Shown here: positions 6,704-11,756 of the stretch, one piece after another | Position numbering within the stretch: position 1 is the stretch's first letter | How the letters are laid out: every line of letters starts with the position of its first letter | Origin: JBBQXY01 sp051004815 | GTDB taxonomy: Bacteria > Chloroflexota > Ktedonobacteria > Ktedonobacterales > Ktedonobacteraceae | Direction of reading: 5' to 3' | DNA: 11,756 nucleotides | NCBI GenBank assembly: GCA_051004815.1 | Contig: JBPCJY010000163.1 | Coordinates: 1-11,756, forward strand | Notes under the pieces: model-generated | What the model was told of the DNA's origin: nothing | Database searches by the model: none | What the model saw: only the letters and a program-made list of their open reading frames with translations | Made by a program: the position numbers and the translations under genes

Positions 6704-9700
6704 CTACTTTGCTCGCAACTCCTGCAACGTTGCCAAGCGTTCTTTGGCAACGGTGTTTTCGGGATTGACTTTGGCGAGGTTGCGGTAGACGCGACTAGCC
6801 TGCTCGTACTCGCCCACGGATTGGTAGGTCTGACCGAGCAAGTCGTAGGCCTCGAAGTTATTGCGGTCGATGGTAATCAACTGCTGGAGCGCGGCGACCG
6901 CTTCTTTGACTTGGTGCGTGTCAAAGTAGTGGCGGGCGATGACTACCTGGTACTCGGCGGCATCTTGCGAACGTCCAAGCTGTAAGCAGAAGCCAACCGT
7001 CTCCCGCAGCAGCTCTATCGAGTTGGGCGTGAGTTCGATAGCGCGGCGTAGATTAACTAACGCCTCCTCTGTATTGCCCATATCGGCATAGATGTTGCCG
7101 ATGCGCTGTAGCGCGATGGAAGCCGCCTCAGCTTCGTTGCTCCGCTGGTAGATACTGCCCAGGAGGCGGAGTTCCGCGATCCCCTCGTCTAACATGCCCC
7201 GGTTGATATAAATGTCCGCCATGCTATCATGCGCACGCGGGTCTTGTGGTGCCAGGCGCACCATCTCATTTAAGACGTTGAGCGCGTTCTCCGTCTGCTT
7301 CTTATTGCGATAGTGCTGCACCATGTCGAGATATTCTTGCAAGGCACTATCGACATCGCCCTGGCGAGCCGAAATTTCCGCCAGTGTGGAGGAAACTTCG
7401 TCCTGGTAGGTGGTGGTCTGCTTCAACTGGCGCAAGATGGCTTGCATCTGCTCCTGTTTGCCACTGCGGCCATAAGCTTTAGCCAGCAGCAGAGAGATTT
7501 CGACTTCGGGAGCCTGGTGTTCTTCGCCATCTTCGCGTGGACGTGCCGCCCAGATGCTGGGATCAATTGGCGCATTGGCAGAGGAACGACGGACACCTTG
7601 CAGTGCCTGTTCAAGCTGCTGAATAGCCTCTTCTGGCTTGCCTTGCGAAAGCGTGCATTGTGCGGCACTAACGCGTGCCATGACTTCAACCGCGCTATCA
7701 CGCATAGCCAGCCGATAGGCCTCTATCGCTTTGTCATAATTCCCCGCTTGCTGATGCATCTGGCCGAGCGCGAAATGAATATCCGCATTATTCGGATAGG
7801 TTTCAGCCGCCTGGTTATATTCGCGTACCACCGTCTCATAGTTGCGCTGTCCTTCGCCACGCAGTTGCCAACGAATACGCATCAGTACCTCAAAGGTGGT
7901 GGCGCGACCCGTGCTAAGCATGGTAATCATGGCGATGTGCCAGCGCACCAGAGCAGTGATATTGCGTGGGTCTACCTGCAACACGCGCTGGTATTCCGCG
8001 ACTGCCTGTTGCGAGCGGCCCAATTTCTGGAGAGCCAGGGCATAGTTCAGGCGCGTTGAGACGCTGGTGGGGCTTTCCTGCAACGCCTGCTCAAGTTCTG
8101 TCAGGGCGCGATCCATATAGCCAAGACGGAGATACGACTCTGCCGCCAGTGTGCGCTCACGCAACAGGTCTTCCTTGTTGCCTTGTGAAGCCAGTAAATT
8201 AATCAGGCGCATGCGGTACGTCAGGTTGTTTGGTTCCAATTGCAGGATACGGCGATAGGTGGCGATGGCATCGTCAAGACGACCATTCACGACGTACGTA
8301 TCGACGAGGATGGCGTACTTGGTGATAGCCTGCTCAACTTTGCCCTGCCGAACATAGATTTCGCAGAGGACTTGATGGACATCCAGATATTGTGGCGCCA
8401 TATCGATGACGCGCAGACACTCGTCGGTAGCCGGGGTCAGCAAACCATGATTGATATATTTCTGGATATCCTGCATAGATTGCACAACCTGGAGCCGGAT
8501 GTTTTCGGGTAAGGTGTCGGTACTGGCAACCACCGCCTCCGCGACCTGTTTTAAAATCTCATCTTTGTTGGTTGAACCAGCCATCTGGGTTAACAGATCT
8601 TCCACCACCCGTCCATTGCTAGTGTGTTTGATCGGCGCAGGCTGGATAACTGGACTGAATTGTTCTGTATCATAGGCATCCTGCTCTAGAGACACCACGT
8701 TTGGCGATTGCATCTCTAGCGGTTGCGCGGATGGAACTACCTGTTTTATCTCTGCCACGGGTGACGCTTGAGCCACTGGCTTAGGCGCGACAAAAGTCTG
8801 CTCTTGTACTGCTGGAGCCGAGGCGGGAATCATCGGCTGCTGTGGTTCAGGCGGGATAATGCGCGTGACATTACCCGGTTTGGCATCTTCGGTGAGCCAT
8901 GTAGGTGACGCGGGAGCAGATGGCGGAGGGACAGGCGCGACAGGATTCATCGCGGAGGTTGTCTCCGACGCGCTACTGTCATGCGTTGGTGGAACGCGCT
9001 GCTCGGTTGTAGGTTGATCGGCCACAAACGATTGCTGCTCAGCTTGTACTGACGGTGGCGGTGGTGCTGGCGCGGCAGCCGACTTTTGTACCACTTGCGT
9101 CTTATCAGCATCACTCAAGATGCCTGTGAGCCAATCAGGTAATTCTCCGTTGCCGTTGGTCGCACTCGGCATGGATACTTGTGGCGATGTTGGCAATTGG
9201 GTGGAGGCAGGTGATGGTATATTGGCTGCCGTGGAAGACATGCTGCTGCTGTTAAAGGCCATTGTCGCCGCATCGTGTGCTGATTGCTGCGCAGAAGGTT
9301 GTTGCCCCTGCTGCTTTTGTTGCTGCTGCCAGGCCGCTTGTTCAGGTGACATTCCCTGCTGCGTGGCATGCATCATGGGTTGCTGCTGTGGCGGCGGTGT
9401 GACTGGCCGTACTGGGGCCGGGGCATTCTGCATCTGTTGCAGCATGAACTCAACCTGGGCAATTTTTTCGTTCCAGCCACGGCTACGCAAGAAGCCGAGC
9501 AGAGCACTATAGACGGTCAGAGCCTGTTCCTGCTCACCCAATGCACGGTGAGCTTCCGCGGCTTCCTGGCAGAGTTGTACCAATTGATCGGATTCTTCAA
9601 CCGTCAGAGCGTCCAGGTTGACACGATCAACAGCCTCATCAAAATGAATCGTAGCCGTATGCAGGTCGCCCAATGCCCGATAGCACTGCCCCAATGCATA

Positions 9701-10789
9701 GTAGCAAGAAAGGGCATAATCAGGATCATTGAGCAACATCTGGAATTGCTGGACAGCGTCATTCCAGCGTTGCTGCTCCTGGTAAAGCCAACCTAAAAAG
9801 TATCGTGCGTCCGATCTATCGAAGCCGCTCTCCAAAATCTGTTCACAGAGGTCGATAGCATCATTAAAACGCCCCTGGGTTTGAAAAGTCTGAGCTTGCC
9901 TCAACACTCCTGTGACCTGGCTAGCTGTAACTCGCCGGTGTGGAGCTTGTTCCGCGCTGCCGTTCATATTTGCAGTCGCAAATGGTGGTCCGGCGTTCGC
10001 TGCGCCACCAAAATTGCCCGTGCTACCCATGTTACCCATGATGCCAGTATTACCTCCGCTCAGGTTGCCCGTTGTTACTAAATCGGCGACGGGACCACCC
10101 GTATTTGCTGACGGGCTGGATGGCGTCCCAGCCATCGTACCCGGCACTGTTGAATATGTCGCGCCCGCCCCATACTGGAGTGGGCCTGATGATGGCTGCC
10201 GTTCTCCTTTAATCAGAGAGAGCAGTTGCTGTGTCTGTATATGTTGCGGGTCCGCACGCAACACTTCCTCACATTGCGTGCGGGCCGCTGAAAGTTCATT
10301 CCGTTGCAGGTACCCTTGAGCGGCAGCCAACCGCTCCTGGATCATAAAGGCAATATCTTTTTTCCCAAGGTAGTAGGCTGCGAGGCGTTCATGCGGCTCT
10401 GGATCGTCGGGTGACAACTGAATCGCCTTTTGCCACGCCGCTTCGGCCCGCGCACCCTGTCCTGCTTGTGAATACAAGTCCGCCAGATGCAGGTAGGCGA
10501 TGTAGGCATCGTCGCGTCTATGCAGGATGCCATAGAGTTCCGCCGTTTTGCTTAAAGCGATAACATTGCTAGGGTCTCGTTTTAAGGTGTATTCATACTC
10601 ATGAAGAGCCTGCTGCCATTGCTTGGTCTGCATATAGCAGAAACCAAGCCCACCACGCGCCATTGCATCATCTGGGAACTCAGCTAATGCCCGTTGGTAC
10701 TCCTGTGCAGCCTCGGCCCACTGACTATCCCAACGGTAACGGTCGGCTGCGTTCATTGCCGTACTGAAGGCTTGTCTGTTCCCAGGCAT
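6704..10789 (-). CDS. Giant multi-TPR protein with disordered linkers
   Basis: A 1361-residue protein built from tetratricopeptide repeats, which form helical scaffolds for protein binding; the partners are unknown. Residues 15-195 hold about five TPRs. Residues 198-285 are a low-complexity G/N/M/S-rich linker. Residues 290-452 hold another TPR block. Residues 455-725 are a long P/Q/A/S-rich disordered linker with W-L motifs PDWLTGIL (551-558) and PTWLTEDA (629-636). Residues 760-1361 are a near-continuous TPR superhelix with classic consensus such as GNTEEALVNLRRAIELTPNS. There is no signal peptide or membrane helix, so it should be cytoplasmic, and no catalytic domain is evident. The start at 10789 has no strong ribosome-binding site; the ATG at codon 12 (10756) is an alternative with no better site. 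No clear promoter was found. yajQ lies 169 bp upstream on the same strand. Confidence 0.9.
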   Translation of the reverse strand: MPGNRQAFSTAMNAADRYRWDSQWAEAAQEYQRALAEFPDDAMARGGLGFCYMQTKQWQQALHEYEYTLKRDPSNVIALSKTAELYGILHRRDDAYIAYLHLADLYSQAGQGARAEAAWQKAIQLSPDDPEPHERLAAYYLGKKDIAFMIQERLAAAQGYLQRNELSAARTQCEEVLRADPQHIQTQQLLSLIKGERQPSSGPLQYGAGATYSTVPGTMAGTPSSPSANTGGPVADLVTTGNLSGGNTGIMGNMGSTGNFGGAANAGPPFATANMNGSAEQAPHRRVTASQVTGVLRQAQTFQTQGRFNDAIDLCEQILESGFDRSDARYFLGWLYQEQQRWNDAVQQFQMLLNDPDYALSCYYALGQCYRALGDLHTATIHFDEAVDRVNLDALTVEESDQLVQLCQEAAEAHRALGEQEQALTVYSALLGFLRSRGWNEKIAQVEFMLQQMQNAPAPVRPVTPPPQQQPMMHATQQGMSPEQAAWQQQQKQQGQQPSAQQSAHDAATMAFNSSSMSSTAANIPSPASTQLPTSPQVSMPSATNGNGELPDWLTGILSDADKTQVVQKSAAAPAPPPPSVQAEQQSFVADQPTTEQRVPPTHDSSASETTSAMNPVAPVPPPSAPASPTWLTEDAKPGNVTRIIPPEPQQPMIPASAPAVQEQTFVAPKPVAQASPVAEIKQVVPSAQPLEMQSPNVVSLEQDAYDTEQFSPVIQPAPIKHTSNGRVVEDLLTQMAGSTNKDEILKQVAEAVVASTDTLPENIRLQVVQSMQDIQKYINHGLLTPATDECLRVIDMAPQYLDVHQVLCEIYVRQGKVEQAITKYAILVDTYVVNGRLDDAIATYRRILQLEPNNLTYRMRLINLLASQGNKEDLLRERTLAAESYLRLGYMDRALTELEQALQESPTSVSTRLNYALALQKLGRSQQAVAEYQRVLQVDPRNITALVRWHIAMITMLSTGRATTFEVLMRIRWQLRGEGQRNYETVVREYNQAAETYPNNADIHFALGQMHQQAGNYDKAIEAYRLAMRDSAVEVMARVSAAQCTLSQGKPEEAIQQLEQALQGVRRSSANAPIDPSIWAARPREDGEEHQAPEVEISLLLAKAYGRSGKQEQMQAILRQLKQTTTYQDEVSSTLAEISARQGDVDSALQEYLDMVQHYRNKKQTENALNVLNEMVRLAPQDPRAHDSMADIYINRGMLDEGIAELRLLGSIYQRSNEAEAASIALQRIGNIYADMGNTEEALVNLRRAIELTPNSIELLRETVGFCLQLGRSQDAAEYQVVIARHYFDTHQVKEAVAALQQLITIDRNNFEAYDLLGQTYQSVGEYEQASRVYRNLAKVNPENTVAKERLATLQELRAK

Positions 10790-10883
10790 TCAAGGTTCGC
10801 TTTCTCGGTTATCTAATCTACAGAACAGAGAGGTGCATGCTATCGTTTCACTCCCTGAACGAAACAAGTCCAGTTAAAACTAG

Positions 10884-10931
10884 GGTACTACAAATCGCTT
10901 GCCCAGTTTCATTTTTTGGTACTAAAGTACC
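10884..10931. repeat. Repeated GGTACTA motif with small palindrome, TPR upstream region
   Basis: The 169-bp gap between yajQ and the TPR gene has no convincing gene. It contains GGTACTA twice in direct orientation (10884-10890 and 10918-10924, 34 bp apart). The second copy is the left arm of a 14-bp palindrome, GGTACT-AA-AGTACC (10918-10931), flanked by T6 and T4 runs. A weaker GTTTC/GAAAC inverted pair lies at 10845-10849 and 10861-10865. These could be regulator sites for the TPR gene. The palindrome is followed by A, not U, in the yajQ transcript, so it is not a normal terminator for it. Confidence 0.35.
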
Positions 10932-10958
10932 TTTTGTTCAGCTAGACGAGCTACCCTG

Positions 10959-11453
10959 TTAGCCACGGTAGTTAATGTACTGCAAAGCTACAGGATAGTC
11001 TTTTTGTTTGAGCAGGGTGATCACCGCTTGTAGCTCATCACGGCTCTTGGCCGTTACCCGCACAGCATCGCCCTGGATTTGTGGGCGCACTTTAGGATAC
11101 GTGTCGCGTATAGACTTGCTGATCTCCTTGGCGAGCTCCGGCGAAAGCCCCTGCTGCAATTGAATGACCTGGCGCACTTTGCTGCCAGCTGCATTCTCCT
11201 CTTTCCCCGGCTTAAAAATCTTCAACGATAGGTTACGACGTACTGCTTTCGATTCCAGAATATCGCGTACACTTTTCAGCGTGAGCGAGCTATCGGTGAG
11301 AATCGTAATATTCTCCTTACTATGCGAAATCTCCGTTTTCGTATCTTTCAAGTCATAACGGGTCTGCACTTCGCGCCGTGTCTGGTCAATTGCATTAACC
11401 AATTCTTGCTCATCGAATTGCGAGACTATATCAAATGAACAGTCATTTGCCAT
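10959..11453 (-). CDS. yajQ: YajQ family nucleotide-binding protein (UPF0234)
   Basis: A 164-residue full-length YajQ-family protein; members are usually about 160 residues. The N-terminal signature CSFDIVSQFDEQELVNAIDQ (5-24) is followed by TRYDLKDTKTEI and, in the second half, EISKSIRDTYPKVRPQIQGD and VRVTAKSRDELQAVI, all highly typical. The fold is two RNP-like alpha/beta domains. Family members bind nucleotides or RNA; a Xanthomonas member binds cyclic di-GMP and acts with a transcription factor. Whether that holds here is unknown. AGAGAGGA (11466-11459 on the minus strand) lies five bases before the ATG and confirms the start. The TPR gene follows on the same strand after 169 bp; no intrinsic terminator separates them, so partial readthrough is possible. 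Confidence 0.96.
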   Translation of the reverse strand: MANDCSFDIVSQFDEQELVNAIDQTRREVQTRYDLKDTKTEISHSKENITILTDSSLTLKSVRDILESKAVRRNLSLKIFKPGKEENAAGSKVRQVIQLQQGLSPELAKEISKSIRDTYPKVRPQIQGDAVRVTAKSRDELQAVITLLKQKDYPVALQYINYRG

Positions 11454-11552
11454 GGAAATCCTCTCTTTACTGCTGAAAATGGTACAGAATGGCTATGGTG
11501 AGGAAATCACACACGTTGCCCCAACCAATACTATGTTGTCTATCTCTGAGGG

Positions 11553-11581
11553 ATTGTAGCGTATTTCTCCTGGTTTTACCA
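11553..11581 (-). promoter_or_regulatory. Weak candidate promoter for yajQ
   Basis: On the minus strand TACAAT (11558-11553, 5 of 6 matches to the -10) is preceded at 17 bp by TGGTAA (11581-11576, 3 of 6 to the -35). It would give a leader of roughly 90 nt before yajQ. It is the best candidate I found in the 290-bp non-coding stretch upstream of yajQ, but is not decisive. Confidence 0.25.
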
Positions 11582-11615
11582 CTCTATCCCCCAAGTAGCT
11601 TAGAGCAGTCCCACC

Positions 11616-11659
11616 ATATGTTTAAGCATATCTTTCCAACTTTTACTGCTATGATAGCA
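11616..11659. repeat. Two short near-palindromes upstream of yajQ
   Basis: ATATGTTTAAGCATAT (11616-11631) is a palindrome except for one T/G pair. TGCTAT-G-ATAGCA (11647-11659) is a perfect 6-bp-arm inverted repeat with a one-base centre. Both are of operator size and lie in AT-rich non-coding DNA between yajQ and the right edge. Whether they serve yajQ or a gene outside the window cannot be seen. Confidence 0.35.
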
Positions 11660-11724
11660 TAAACCCGTAAAAACGATAGACCATGCCCCACTGCTTGCCG
11701 ATGCAGGTGAGACAAGCTGGCGGT

Positions 11725-11756
11725 ACAGTCAGGTGAGCATATGCTCACCTGACTGT
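11725..11756. repeat. Perfect 32-bp palindrome at window edge
   Basis: The left arm ACAGTCAGGTGAGCAT (11725-11740) is followed immediately by its exact reverse complement (11741-11756), with no spacer. The window ends at the last base, so the arms may be longer. CAGGTGAG occurs in both arms and once more in direct orientation at 11704-11711. There is no T tract on the minus-strand exit side, so it is not a canonical terminator for a minus-strand gene. On the plus strand no gene precedes it. It may be a regulatory site, an extragenic palindrome or the end of a mobile or repeat element. Confidence 0.85.

Noticed and set aside
9120..9512. Plus-strand cysteine-rich frame that looks like a metal-binding or toxin peptide
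   Set aside because: It is the reverse reading of the glutamine-rich linker of the TPR gene: CAG/CAA-rich tracts give TGC codons on the other strand.
10837..10865. Minus-strand TTGTTT with GATAGC at 17 bp as promoter of the TPR gene
   Set aside because: Only three of six -10 positions match and no ribosome-binding site or other signal supports it.
10918..10935. GGTACT palindrome followed by TTTT as a plus-strand terminator
   Set aside because: No plus-strand gene precedes it, the stem is only five to six pairs, and for the minus-strand yajQ transcript it is followed by A residues.

Overview
The window looks like chromosomal DNA from a Gram-positive-like bacterium of moderate GC, most plausibly a Chloroflexota member of the Ktedonobacteria type. 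That placement is an inference from the mix of genes: FemAB-type cell-wall transferases in tandem, a giant cytoplasmic TPR protein with proline/glutamine-rich linkers and P-x-W-L motifs, YajQ, and a WYL regulator beside a DHA2 efflux pump. No gene here is diagnostic of the phylum. I see no insertion sequence, integrase, phage gene, tRNA or CRISPR array.

Layout. (1) Positions 1-97 hold the 5' part of a 5S rRNA gene on the minus strand, cut by the window edge, with a near-consensus promoter (TTGACA, 17 bp, TAATAT) about 30 bp in front of it. (2) From 252 to 3746, plus strand, lie a TauE/SafE-type permease, a 14-helix DHA2 drug-efflux transporter, and an HTH-WYL regulator. A 12-bp-arm inverted repeat and a possible eight-codon leader ORF sit just before the transporter gene. 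(3) From 3783 to 6650, plus strand, a promoter with an extended -10 drives a likely operon: a GNAT acetyltransferase (RimJ/RimL type) and two FemAB-family peptidyltransferases that are paralogues of each other. (4) A 50-bp almost perfect palindrome at 6645-6694 is a bidirectional intrinsic terminator that includes the stop codon of the second FemAB gene. (5) From 6704 to 10789, minus strand, one gene encodes a 1361-residue TPR scaffold protein. (6) yajQ follows at 10959-11453, minus strand. (7) The last 290 bp are non-coding and end in a perfect 32-bp palindrome touching the window edge.

How the parts may work together. The efflux pump and WYL regulator probably form a small export/regulation unit, with the inverted repeat as the candidate control site. 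The GNAT-FemAB-FemAB operon probably acts in the cytoplasm on peptidoglycan precursors, the FemAB proteins adding successive amino acids from aminoacyl-tRNA to the stem peptide. The acetyltransferase's substrate is unknown. The TPR protein has no membrane segment or signal peptide and is probably a scaffold. YajQ is a nucleotide/RNA-binding family member. The most unusual points are the 5S gene with its own promoter and no 23S in front of it, the structured leader of the efflux gene, and the palindrome at the right edge.
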